DNA from: Dirofilaria immitis | Taxonomy: Eukaryota; Nematoda; Chromadorea; Rhabditida; Onchocercidae | Reading direction: 5' to 3' | Assembly: GCA_024305405.1 (NCBI GenBank) | Contig: JAKNDB010000070.1 | Span: forward strand, 1 to 64,000 | DNA: 64,000 nucleotides | Shown here: one piece after another, positions 25,501-38,252 of the stretch | Layout of the letters: the number at the start of each line of letters is the position of its first letter | How positions within the stretch are numbered: position 1 is the first letter of the stretch | Translations under genes and position numbers: made by a program | The notes under the pieces: generated by a model | Told to the model about the DNA's origin: nothing | Databases searched by the model: none | What the model saw: the letters and a program-made list of their open reading frames with translations, nothing else

Positions 25501-28500
25501 GTTAAAATAAAATGATGATATTGATAAGAAATTAATTCAACCTGCATATCAATTCTTGTAGCGGCCATTTTCTTAGCAAGTTCTATAGCAGCTCGATCCA
25601 TATCATCTTCTTGCTCTAATGTCAATTCCGGTTCCGGAATTTTTTTATTTTGCCATTCTTCATCTTTTTTTTATTTTTACTGATATAGCTATAGACCCTT
25701 TCTCCCGTGCATGCCTGTAGGCCTGTTCTGATATACAGGCTTGTGAACCACTGCAAACTTCCTACTTTTTATAGCATTTCAAGAATATAAAGCACGCAGA
25801 AATAATTGCTAATCAAATCGACCAGATTTGTTGCCAATGACAAAAATAATTATTGTCATTAATAATAAGATCGGTCAATTTTATCATAACTATTTTCAAA
25901 AATTCCAACATATCTTATTGATAAATCAATTAAATTATCATTATCAGTATAATTAAATATGATCTAAAGAAATTCTGAAGATATTGTGAAAAATTCATTA
26001 TTCATTTGCCATTTCTCTTTTCATTCATGTAAAGCCTACCTACCCAATTTGTGCAAGATAACTTTCATCTTTCAAATCTTTGGCAGCTGTTGTCTTTTCC
26101 AATTCTTTTAATTTTTCTTCAGTTGATTTCACCGATATTGTAGCTCTTTCGGTGATTTTTTTAAATTGTGTCCAAGCATCTTCTTCAGATTCTGATTTCA
26201 TTAATTTAGAGGGCATAATCGCTGATGCAATGATTGCTTTCGATTTGGTGAAAGTGGCAATGGTGGTGGTGGTGGTGGTGGTCTAATAGGTGGTATTACT
26301 CGTTCAACGGATGGTGATGGTGAAGCAGGTCGTTGTAAAGGTGCTAAAAATAATTAAATTTATTTATCATCTCATGCATGGTAGTTGTTGTTGTTGTAAA
26401 ATTTAAACTTCAATTATTATTTCTTTTGTGGAATAGAATTCAATTAATAAATCAATATTTAAGTGAAAAGTTTTTAAAAATGCTCAAATACTTAAAATCT
26501 TATGCTTATTGCTTTACTTCTCTAAAAAAAAAAAAAGGAAAACTAAGAAAACTTTATCTGATATTCATTCATATGTTTAAAAATAAAATATTATATTTAA
26601 AATTGACATCACTTACGTTTTTGTTTTATTTCTTCAGCACTGTCAATTTCGTTTGTAGTTTCTCTAGAAAAAAAAATATCAATATCTAATTTTTGATTTC
26701 TTATTTATAAATTTTAGATTTATTCAAAATCTAAATTATTTGCTATATTTAGAAATAGGTCAATAAGATTAAGCTTAAATAAATAAATGTTAGTGATAAA
26801 TAAACCCAATTTTTTATCTAATCTAAAATTTCATACTTAAAAAGCCAAAAAGAGTTTAGCTAAATATATATCAAATTAAATTTTATGTTAAATCAAACTA
26901 AGATAAAGTTTAACAAATATGTTTTTGTAGAAGATGGCTGCACTGATTGGACAACATATTCTGGTATCGATTCTGCAAAAGTTGTTGCTGCTGCATTTTC
27001 CTGTGCTTCCCAAGAAAACGGATTCGGTTCCGAGCTGAAAATGACTAATATTACTAGATAATCATTTAATAAATTCATTTTATTATTATTTCAAATTATT
27101 CCAATCATTATTATTATTATTATTATTTATGTTGGATTACGATTTATCATTTCAATCAACAAAAATATGCCTAATAACGGTTGGAAATAATGGTGCAATA
27201 TATTTTGGTATTATAGGAGGTCGATAACCATCATCATTAATATCCATAGGTAAATTTTCTGCATTACGCTGTTCATATTGCTGCGCACCGAAATCGTTAC
27301 TTGATTTTTTGTTAATATCTAAATATTTCTCAACATTTATCGAATACGTAATTCGTTCAACAATTTCTGTAAAATGAAATCTTATCTTTTCCCATTTTTA
27401 CTGTATTCGACTGTGATAATCTCTTCAATATTAAGTACTGAAAATTTTCAAAAAAATTTAATCAAATTTCATATGGATAATAACAAATCCTTATACTAAT
27501 AAAATTCTTAAACATGCCAAATCTTTTAGATAAATTAATCTTTCTACAAAATCTAGAGGTTCAAATTTCAGAAATTTTATTTTCCTTGTGTCTTGAATTT
27601 AAATATTTCACCTGAATAAGATTCCGAAACAGTCTGACTCATATAATTTTGATTATTTGCTGATGGTACAATAGATGATGAGTAAGCATTGTAGCCGATA
27701 GCTTGATCATAGCTATATTCTTCTGATTGATCATATTCTGATATACCGTAACCCGACAATGTAATAGATTGATCGTAATCCCGCATTATGACTGGCTGTT
27801 GCCCATAATCATTACTTACAGCTGATTGTTGATCATAGGTTTGAAATGCTGTTACATAACTCATTTGATCATAATTTTGATAAACAGATGATCCGCCCTG
27901 CTTCTGCTGTTGTTGTTGCTCATAATTTTGATACTGCGTGGTATCGTAATCGTAATTTAAATTCTGAATTCCCCATAGCCTTGAGTCTGTGGTTCATTGT
28001 AAGAACAAGCATATTGTTGGTTTTCAGCTGATTGTTGATAAAATATACCATCGTCTAAAATTAATTAATGACAAGTTGAAATAGCAAAACAAAAATATTT
28101 GAATAAAAAAAAGTGCATCCGAGAATTATTAATTTTGGAAAGGACAATCTGTCATATTCCTTTTTCATTCACATAAATTTTCAATATATTGAAAGAAAAT
28201 AGTTTCTAAAACAGATATAGTAACATATAAGATGCAATAAATTCACTCGAAAAGTAATATTTGATTCAAAAAAAAAAAAGAAAAAGGTAACCGAATTGAA
28301 AATTTTAGTTAAATTAATCAAATTTAAATGCAAATTAGACGGGATAGAAATATATTTGTTTGTTGAAGATCTGCCATATCAGTGGTACTAGCAGTTTGCC
28401 TTTTTCCCTTCTCATAATATGAATTTATATCATAATGTATGGTTGATTCAATTTCAGAATTAGTAGAATATCGTTCCATATCATATATATGATTCAATGA

Positions 28501-31139
28501 ATCAACGCTGCCTTTTTATCAATTGTACTTGATTTTTTTGATTCTACGTTTGTAGTACTTTTCTTCTGTTCCATCATAGTCTTTTCATTCCATTCGGAAT
28601 TTTCCAATCGATCTGAACATATGGAAAAAAAAGATTTTCATTTATACTAAGAAACAGGTAAATGACTGTGTTTGCATACAATGTTATATTTTTTAGAAAC
28701 AATTTTTGAAAGTATATGCGTAATTATATTAAAACTTACAGTTATATTAAAACTTTTTTTTTTTGTGTTATAATAAAGAATTTAATGGAAAGAATGTTAT
28801 TTGGCGTTATGTTTATTTTATATAAATCATATAAAAGTAAATATAACCAATGGTATTATCATGATTATGAAAGAAGGATCAAACTGAAAATATGAATTAT
28901 GTTATCAGTTATGCTAAAAGTTGAATTGATTATTGTGAAATAATACTTAAATAAAATATGGTAATCGGATAAATTTATGTGGATGTTATAGAAATTAAAA
29001 TACATATCGTATATATGAAGTTATATTTTCCATGAGTATAATCTTTAAAGAGATCAATAAAATTGATTGATCTTGAAAACATTGCTTTTGTTATTATGGC
29101 AAAATTAATATACATTAAAGAAATTTACTTCATGATACTTCTTATTTCACGGAAAAAATATTTTTGAAAAAAATTGATGAATTTTATTAATCGATTCTTG
29201 AAGATTAGTATTATGTAAGCATTACGCATATTTCACTTACAAAGTTCAATAATCAATTAGCAAAATTATTTATAAATATTCGATTCATTTTCTGAAGTAC
29301 TTTTTTGTTTATTATTAACAATAAACTTTTAAATTTTAATTTCTTCTCTAGAGAAAAAAAACAAGCCTGATATTTGTATTTGTAAGGCAGTTTCTAGACC
29401 GCTTGATGATATATTATCGGTGTGAGATGCAAAAATCTGAAATAACAAATGCTTCTAATATTTATTTAATGCAATAATAATAGAATGAATTAAATTTTAT
29501 CGAAAAATTTCCATGTAATCGGATATTTGGCAGCATTATATTTACTATATCAAAAGTTTTGAAATCCTATATATTATTCTTATTTCCTTTAATCTAAATT
29601 TGATTTTATAGCTGATATATTTTATTCAAAAAGACTGACTACAGCTATATTTCCATTCACGTAAATTCTCGATCAGATTTTCTCGCTTGGTATGATAAAT
29701 GCGATATTGTTGTTGATATGATTATTATAGCTATAATGTTTTTTTTGCTGTTGTAGTTTTTAGCTTTAAAAATTGAAATTTTTATATAGGCTATGATATC
29801 AATAATGACAGTATTTTACATTTTGTGGTATCAAAATTCTAAGAAGTTTACTGAAAATAAATGTCCTCCTCCTTCTTTAAAATTAATAACAAGCAATTTC
29901 TTTACAACTAGTAGTTTTAATTTTAGTTTATTTCTAGGTTTAATTTTGAAAGTGTTGACTATTATATAAGCATGAATTTTATGTGATATTTTTGTAATAT
30001 ATACAAGGCTTGACCATATATTATTCTTAAGGAAAACAGCAATAAGTTTATCATTAAATACAGTTTTATCATATTACAATAATATCAACAAAGAATATTG
30101 TATGAACACTTTATAAAAGTACATTGACAATCGTTATTTTTATTCTTTGCATTCACTATGATCGAGAGAAATTTAATAATTTCATATTATAAAATTATAT
30201 AAATTAACTCTTAGATCTATTGAATTGATAAAAAATGATAAATTATAGAAAATGCAAAAATATGAAATGAAATAAAAATAGGAAAAAATAATATTATTAT
30301 TTTTGTTTTTGTTTTTCTTCATCAATTTACACTTTTTTCTTTTAAATAATTATGAAAAAGATCCAATTATTCCATTCTTAAATGAAATGGTTTAGATATT
30401 TTATTCATTATCAGAAGGATTGATAAATTCATATCAATGAATATTTCAAATGATGAAATATAAACAACAACCTGCTTGCTATTTTCAGCATTTTCGGATG
30501 GATTCGAAGCTGTAGAAACGGCGAATCTCTTCTGATCATCTGATATCGTTTGTATATCATATAATGGCATTTTGCTCGATATCAATTTTGTATCACCATC
30601 ATTTGTCTTAAATATTTCAAGTGATTATTTAAATAAGAAAGTTTTGAACAAATAAAGTCGTAAATGTAGTTAAGGCATAAACAATTAACATAGAAATAAT
30701 TTACACCAAAATTATAATCTCTTCAAAATTATCATTATCATTAAATATTAGTATTATACATGTACTATAAATAAGATGTTAACTATAAAAATATGAGACA
30801 TTTGAAACGAATGAATTTTTGAATATCAAAATTAATTTAAATAGTTGGAATTTATAATTCTTAATGAGTAAGTAAATAATTTTAGTTTTTTCAAGAAGTT
30901 TGCAAAAATAAAATGAGTGCATGTTGTTTTTTTGAAAATATATTGGTATCTTTTAAATAAGCTTGGAATTATTTTAAAAAAGCTAGAAATAATAACAGGT
31001 GATTATTTGATTTATGCAGTTCACTAATGTAAATCTATAATTTTGAAATGGAGAAAATTTTGGATCATAAAAAATTGTGATAATATAGCAATTTATGTAT
31101 ATATTTATATATATATATAGCATAAAGAATTATAAATTA

Positions 31140-31173
<34 letters not shown>

Positions 31174-33060
31174 GTAATAATAATAATAATGATGACAATA
31201 ATAATAATAATAATAATGATAATAATAATAATAATAATAAGGAGTAGTTGTATAGAGAAAAAAGAAAAATTTTGAAAAATGTCAGATTAAGGAATAACTT
31301 CGAGAAAAAATAAAAAAGTTATGCTATTTTAATGAAATCTTTCAATCTTTTCTTAGACAATTTAATATTATTAATAGAAATTTTATAAATTTGTTATTAT
31401 TTTTGAGAATTTTTTTAATATAAAAATTTCTATTTTCTTTTTCTTTTTTATTTAATCTCTACTAATGAATTGTTTTTATTGCTTATTTCCTATAAACTAT
31501 ATGTTTGAAATCAAAGATAATTAAAAAAGTGATATTAGTATTTTATCTTATGGAACTGATCAATCAATACTACTAGAAAGAGGTGAAATTAAGCTTACCT
31601 TCTTCAAAATAATCAATGTTTTAGAACAGAAATAATGCTTTTTAATACATGATGTATACATGAAATAATACATGATGCATTTTTAATTATACATACATAC
31701 ATACATACATACATACATACATACATACATACATACATACATACATACATACATACATACATACATACATACATACATAAGTATATATATATATGTATGT
31801 GTATGTGTATGTATTTGAATTACTATTAAAATGAAGCATCTATGAAATTATTAAAAAACCAAAAATTACTATTGATAATTTAAACTTGGAACTTTCAACA
31901 ACAAATTGATTTATTTTATTTGTTATTCTGAAATAAAAAAAAGAAAAAGAAATGAAACAATGATTTGATTATATCAATAAATATTTGGTTTATTATCAAA
32001 TAATTAAATTATTATAATATAAAAGATATAAGCAATAAACTCAAATTTGTCAAAACAAAAATAATTTTTAATTAAACAAATAAAATTTAATTTATACATT
32101 TTCCCATATATCTCTGATTTCACTGGAAGAAAAGAAAACGTTATCACTAACCGTAATATCCGTTTTATTTACATCATTATTTTCGGTAGACTTTAATATT
32201 TCGGATTCTGAAAAGCAAAATTTTTATACACTCGCAAATAATTATTAAAGCAAAAAAAAAATTCAATTTAGTGGTGTAAATTTAATGCTTTCAATTTAAC
32301 AACATATATATATATATATATAATCTTGCAATGATTTATTGAAATTCTGAATTGAAGATATGATTTGAAAATCTTCTATTGAGAATAAATAGATTATTGA
32401 TTGTTAGCAAATAAAAATATTCTTCTCAAGTTAATCATTTATACGAATCATAAAGATTGATCAAGAAAATGAATCATTAGAAAATAAGATTGGTTAAGAA
32501 AATGAATCATCTAAATTCAATTATTAATGATGAGAGCCTGATTAGATTCATTTTATGAAATTGAAAAATTGATAGTAAATAATCGAAATAACAATACTTT
32601 GTTCAATGTTAAAGTAATTAAATAAAAATGTATAATGAACGACTAAAGTTAATAGTATAAAATTTGAATGAGTCAATTTATTAAGATAACATTGGTTTTC
32701 ATATGATATATTAATGATAAAGAAATTTTAAAAAATATTGCTAGAAATTATGTAAATTATTTATTCTAATAAAAATAATTTAATAATAATTAGATAATTT
32801 ATTGATTTATTTACTTTTAAATAATTCTAAAAATAAAAAGAAATAAAAATTTTTCCAACAAAATATTCAAATTGTTTCCTGCAAAATATAATTTATTGTT
32901 TGAAAAAAAAATTTTTAATATTATTTATTTATTTTTAATTTTTTACAAATTTTTCCGTCTCTATCGATAATCTGTTAATAATTAAAAACAAATATTTACA
33001 AATATTATAATAATAACATTTATTTCTTAATTTACAAACGATTCTTAACTTCTTTATACC

Positions 33061-33153
<93 letters not shown>

Positions 33154-34322
33154 CCTATAATGCATCCTATAATGCATGCTATATGTGCATCCTATAATGC
33201 ATCCTATAATGCATGCTATATGTGCATCCTATAATGCATCCTATAATGCATCCTATAATGCATCCTATAATGCATACTATATGTGCATCCTATAATGCAT
33301 CCTATAATGCATCCTATAATGCATCCTATAATGCATCCTATAATGCATCCTATAATGCATACTATATGTGCATGCTATAATGCATCCTATAATGCATCCT
33401 ATAATGCATCCTATAATGCATCCTATAATGCATACTATATGTGCATGCTATAATGCATCCTATAATGCATCCTATAATGCATCCTATAATGCATCCTATA
33501 ATGCATGCTATAATGCATGCTATATATGCATGCTATAATGCATCCTATAATGCATGCTATATGTGCATCCTATAATGCATCCTATAATGCATCCTATAAT
33601 GCATCCTATAATGCATCCTATAATGCATCCTATAATGCATCCTATAATGCATACTATATGTGCATGCTATAATGCATCCTATAATGCATCCTATAATGCA
33701 TCCTATAATGCATCCTATAATGCATACTATATGTGCATGCTATAATGCATCCTATAATGCATCCTATAATGCATCCTATAATGCATCCTATAATGCATGC
33801 TATAATGCATGCTATATATGCATGCTATAATGCATCCTATAATGCATGCTATATATGCATGCTATAATGCATCCTATAATGCATGCTATATGTGCATGCT
33901 ATATATGCATGCTATAATGCATCCTATAATGCATGCTATATATGCATGCTATAATAAATCCTATAATGCATGCTATATGTGCATGCTATAATGCATCCTA
34001 TAATGCATGCTATATATGCATGCTATAATGCATGTTTCCTTATTTTTCATCTGATTGCATCAAATCAATTCATAAGTAGAGTTTTTCAAAATGAGACTAA
34101 GGTATAATAAAAACTTTCAGAGATAAAGAGATTGCATTTACGAGCTCTTCAGTTGTCTTAAAAACTTTCATAAAATATATTTCAGCTATACTTAAATTAC
34201 TAATCGATGAAAGAGCATGCATATACATTAGATATATGCATACAATATACATGTAACCAAATATACACACATACATGTAAGGATGACATACACGCATGTA
34301 TATATATATACATACACACATT

Positions 34323-34354
<32 letters not shown>

Positions 34355-37300
34355 CATACATGCATACATACATACATACATACATACATACATGCATGTA
34401 TGTATGTATACACACATATATATATGTACATATATAAATTATTAGTTTTCGTTTAGAAGAATTAAACAACATTAACATTAATATTAATTTATCATTTGCT
34501 TATCATCATCATCATCATCATCCTCTTATCAATTCGTATTTTTTGAGAAAAGATTTTTTCATATTTATTATTACTCTTAGTTATTATCAAATGAGAAAGA
34601 TTGATTGGAATGATAAAAGATAATAACTACTACAATATCTCATTCTTTTTGATAAATAGAAATGAATAAAAAATTTATTATTGTTAGATGCTTATTTATT
34701 GATTATTTATGAATTTTTTATTAGAAAATTATCATATAAATTATTGCTTCATATTTGAATTAATTAATTAATTAAATTATTGCAATTTGATAATCAATCA
34801 ATAAATAAGCTATTTATTGATTGATTAGAATAAATAAATGAATAAATTATATGAAAATTGTAATCAAAATATTTGAAATGAAGGATAAAACGATAGAGAA
34901 AATTTAGAAATTTATAAACTAATTTAATTGTTGCATAATTAAAGCTAAAGAAAAAAAAGAGAGAAAACATTGAATGAAAACAAATTTTGTTTAAAAGAAA
35001 AATTTTAATATCAAAATCAGAAAGCCAATAAAGATAAGAAAGAAAAAGTAAGAGATAATTTCAGAATAAAATTATAAACGATTTATAGAAGAAGTAAATA
35101 TGAAATATGAAACATTCATTTGTTTATAAAATTTATGCAACTTTTTTTAACCTTGAAAATTCTATCTATCAAAAAGATAACTTCTGCTTTCTATAAAAAT
35201 AATGAAAATTTTACCTTTATCCATGAAACTTTCCCAATCAGTAGATGTACGACGATGAATAACTGGCTTTGGTGGTGCTACATCACGATATCTTGGATCT
35301 TCTTCTAGTATATCACCATCATAATCATGTAACGGTGTAGTAGAACCAGATAATGATCTTCGAGCCTATCACAATAGTAATTAGAAGTAAAAAGAAAGCA
35401 ATATTTTAATTCGATTTGATTTAATTAAAATTTGCTCCCAAAATAATCGTCGTAAATTTTTATAAAATTTAATAAAAATATACTTGAGATGGTAATTGAG
35501 TAGACATAGTTTCATAAAAATCAGACCATGACATGGATGCTCGACGACGACGTCTTGATGCTAAAATATTTTAATATTATTGATGAATTATTTATTTCAA
35601 TAAATAATACTTCACTTCATTTTATATCATTCAAACAAAACAAAACAAAACAATAAAGAAATTATAAAAACATTTTATTCACTTTGAAAAAATCAAAAAT
35701 AATAAAATTTCTATATTAATCAATTTATATCACTGTATCATATATCCTCTATCAATTTATATCACTCTATCATATACCCTCTATCAATTTCCATTTTTAT
35801 TATAAAAAATATGAATATGATCCTTTTTAACAAACTTTCACATCATTACTATCTCATTTTAAAATAAACTATTAATTCATATTGATAAGCTAATAAATTA
35901 TTTTTCAGCATTTGCGAGAAGTATGAATAATAAATTGATTAATTAGATAGTTGGTTATTAATTAATATAGTAATGAGATTCATCCTATTCATTCTCATGC
36001 TATGAATCTTTCTGAAATTTATCAATGATAATTTGATTACATACTTTGTGATACATTATGATTTGGTATGCTGACATGAATCTTTTGTTTCTTTGCTGCA
36101 ATTGGTGGTGGTTCATCTTCAGCTTCTAAGGAACCTCCAATATAATTCTCAATAGCACACCATGATGTTGGTGTAACTGGTCGCGGTCTTTCTAACGTTG
36201 ATACCGAATATCCATACCGCAATGCTGCATGATCACGATCACTTCCTTTTGCTGTTCCTTCAAAAAAGAAAAAATAGAAAAATGATTTCTATTGATAAAA
36301 AATGATAGCGCAATCATTAGAGTTTAGAATGATAATAAAAAGTGATTCATTAAACGTGAATAATTGGAGTTTCATTTTATTGAAATTTTAAAAAATTAAC
36401 ATTTATTTTGTATAATATAAATGATTATTATAATTAGTATATTGTAGTTTAACTATTAAATTTAAAATTCATAAAAATTATAGCAATTCCAATGAACTAC
36501 TTAGTATTATTGAAATTATTCTAATAAAGATTGTTTTAAAATCTTCATAAATTTTAGCAATTTTTGATTTTTATTTTGACATTTAAAATATCCCAAACTT
36601 TTTAGTAATTGTATTCGAAGATTGCTTTCGTTCGAAACTGCTAATTTCAACATCACTATCAGACTCATCATGATGTAATAGACTTGCATGAAGTTCTTGC
36701 TCTTCATCAATATGACCTGGACCAGGTACCATCATGGGATATTTATGTGTACCACTGACTACTTCTTGTAACGATAGCTTAGGTTTAGGTTTAGGTTTCT
36801 TCTAAAATATCATCATAATATTATCATTAATCATTTGTGCACATCTTTTAATTATTTTTCAACTCAATTCTCAACTATTTATTCATAATATGCAAAATAT
36901 TGTAGATGACCACTTTAAAAAAAATACGATATTTAATTAAAATGAAGACAAACCTCAATAATTGTTTCAGAAGTTTCACTTCTTTTCATTGCTTCTTCTG
37001 AATAATGCAAATCAATATTTAACGATGGTGGCAGTTCTGGAGCAGGTGGAAAATCTGAATCAACTGATTCAGTAAATGATCGAATTGCTGAGTTACGACG
37101 CATTATTGTTTCGGTATCTGAAAAATTGAAAAAAAAATCATAATTCATAAAAATTATCAAAATAATCACTTTTGTATAATGAGATTTGATTTTTGATGCG
37201 AAAAAAACTTTATGATATCATCAAATTATTCATTAGGTAAAGCATTTGCTACAAAATTCATCAGTTATGTGATTATTTCAAAAATCTATCCGTACATTGA

Positions 37301-38252
37301 TCAGCACAAATTGTTGAATGATCATCGACATTTCTAATTCATGTTATAGCGTTAAGTTGAATTTAGAAAAGAACAGCGAAACAGTAAGTATCAAGCAACA
37401 ATTTGTGAACAAAAAATAATAATAAAAATTGAAATTTTACAAATTATTGAATAGAATTTTATAATTTTAAATTATTTCAATATATCATAAATAATTCGCC
37501 AAATTTTATTGTTCCTTCAATGTCTTCCTATTTGAATAAATCTTCAATTTATATTTCATAAACAGAAGAAATAAAGTTAAAGCTGAGATTCCCAAAACAA
37601 TTATAAAACCGCATTCTTATGTGTTAATTCATCCTTTCATAGGCATTGGTTTGAAAATCGATTTCTTAGAAGTGATAGTAAAAAGTCCTTAGCTAAAGAA
37701 GCTATAGTTTGGACTATAGCTGGGCTTATTTTATTCAGTAAGCTTATTTTCATCTAGCATAAGATTAAAGATTACATAGCATGAGGATATTTCAAAAATA
37801 ATACCTTTTCTGTTATGGTAAAAAAATTTTAACTAAATAGTTAGACAGTTATGGTATTATTTTGTAGAATTAAATTATTAAAATTCTTTTTTTAATTTTT
37901 CATAAAGTTCCGTTCTTTCTTTCGAAAGTTTTTTTTCCTCAAGCATTTATTCCACCTATTATGCAAATATGTATGTTCCTGAAAATTTTATAAATTTTCA
38001 AAAAAATGAAACTTCAATTGTTAGCATCATTACGATAAACTTTGAAAATGATTGGAATATTCATTGGATGAATAAATTTTGTTCAGGAAAATATACGATG
38101 ATATAATATGTCAATATTATTGATAGATAAATGAATAATTAGCATTTCTGCTTACCAGCATTTTCCCAGTCATCGAGACTTGCATCGGAACGAAATGCAT
38201 TACGACCTGCATTTAAATCGAAGTCATCACTTCCATGAAATTTCCATGCCAT
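19583..38252 (-). CDS. unc-41: UNC-41/stonin, endocytic adaptor for synaptic vesicle proteins
   Basis: Stonins are cytosolic adaptors that link the vesicle protein synaptotagmin to AP-2 during clathrin-mediated vesicle recycling. I place about 30 exons, roughly 1,670 residues. The start is ATG at 38252 (MAWKFHGSDDFDLNAG) and the stop is TAA at 19583. N-terminal exons run 38252-35215 and 32207-24260, and hold a Tyr/Gln-rich YDQ segment (27612-28054), an NPF motif (EPNPFSWEAQ, about 27020), a proline run (about 26270) and a helical AWTQFKKITERA region. A DPF motif (DYDPFN, about 24170) follows. The stonin homology domain starts in exon 23489-23725 (GDGWEMMIRYP). The mu-homology domain fills 22890-19892, including WRIPRLPEKYHAAY and FRVRPPKNREKPL. 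Exon edges there: 22890-23001, 22471-22673, 21906-22055, 21572-21739, 21067-21150, 20744-20944, 20188-20538, 19892-20040, 19583-19721. Five one-base frame breaks at homopolymers, and two GC donors, are noted in the findings. The exon 3 to 4 junction (36599 or 36639 to 36257) is uncertain. Confidence 0.93.
23489..23725 (-). other. unc-41: unc-41 exon opening the stonin homology domain
   Basis: This 79-codon, phase-0 exon begins DDAASTPSPLYDEDDSEP and contains DGWEMMIRYPIKKK followed by RYWKPCYVRLRDNTLLLF. That is the PH-like opening of the stonin homology domain, directly upstream of the mu-type domain. It is the clearest single piece of evidence for the stonin assignment. Confidence 0.9.
27612..28054 (-). 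other. unc-41: Tyrosine/glutamine-rich low-complexity exon of unc-41
   Basis: One exon of about 148 codons is dominated by Tyr, Gln, Asn and Ser, with repeated YDQ and NYDQ-type words (for example YEQQQQQKQ, QNYDQMSYV, SEYDQSEEYSYDQA). The composition resembles prion-like low-complexity regions such as those of FUS-type proteins. A one-base gap at the C run 27971-27974 must be allowed to keep frame. Confidence 0.8.
31141..31242. repeat. (AAT)n microsatellite in an unc-41 intron
   Basis: About 100 bases of ATA/AAT triplets with a few G or C interruptions lie in the intron between exons 30472-30606 and 32152-32207. Confidence 0.95.
31691..31779. repeat. (CATA)n microsatellite in an unc-41 intron
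   Basis: About 22 perfect copies of the tetranucleotide ACAT, followed by TA and TATG runs to about 31815. Confidence 0.97.
33060..33153. repeat. (ATT)n microsatellite in an unc-41 intron
   Basis: About 31 uninterrupted ATT triplets run directly into the 12-bp minisatellite. A minus-strand open frame here encodes only a poly-isoleucine artefact. Confidence 0.97.
33154..34034. repeat. 12/13-bp minisatellite with higher-order structure, about 880 bp
   Basis: Units are mainly CCTATAATGCAT, mixed with 13-bp variants ACTATATGTGCAT, GCTATATATGCAT and GCTATATGTGCAT. The variants recur in a fixed order. The block around 33503 (GCATGCTATAATGCATGC) recurs around 33795, giving a higher-order period near 292 bp. 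Every unit carries the palindromes ATGCAT or GCATGC. The array lies in the 3-kb unc-41 intron between exons 32152-32207 and 35215-35365. Open frames across it repeat IMHP or NASY and are artefacts. Confidence 0.95.
34243..34432. repeat. (TACA/CATG)n-rich microsatellite
   Basis: Imperfect tetranucleotide repeats (CATACATACATA and CATGTATG variants) form a region open in several frames on both strands. A (CAT)n tract follows at 34503-34522. Confidence 0.9.
35713..35790. repeat. 32-bp tandem duplication in an unc-41 intron
   Basis: ATCAATTTATATCACT.TATCATATA.CCTCT occurs twice, followed by a partial third copy (ATCAATTTCCAT). Confidence 0.8.

Noticed and set aside
33554..33991. Two plus-strand frames rich in IMHP and NASY
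   Set aside because: Translation of the minisatellite; codon pattern follows the 12-bp unit, with no start context or splice logic.
33154..34034. CRISPR-like array
   Set aside because: No unique spacers; units are contiguous 12/13-mers in a nematode intron.
34097..34478. Overlapping Tyr/Cys/Ile/Met-rich frames on both strands
   Set aside because: Artefacts of the TACA/CATG microsatellite.
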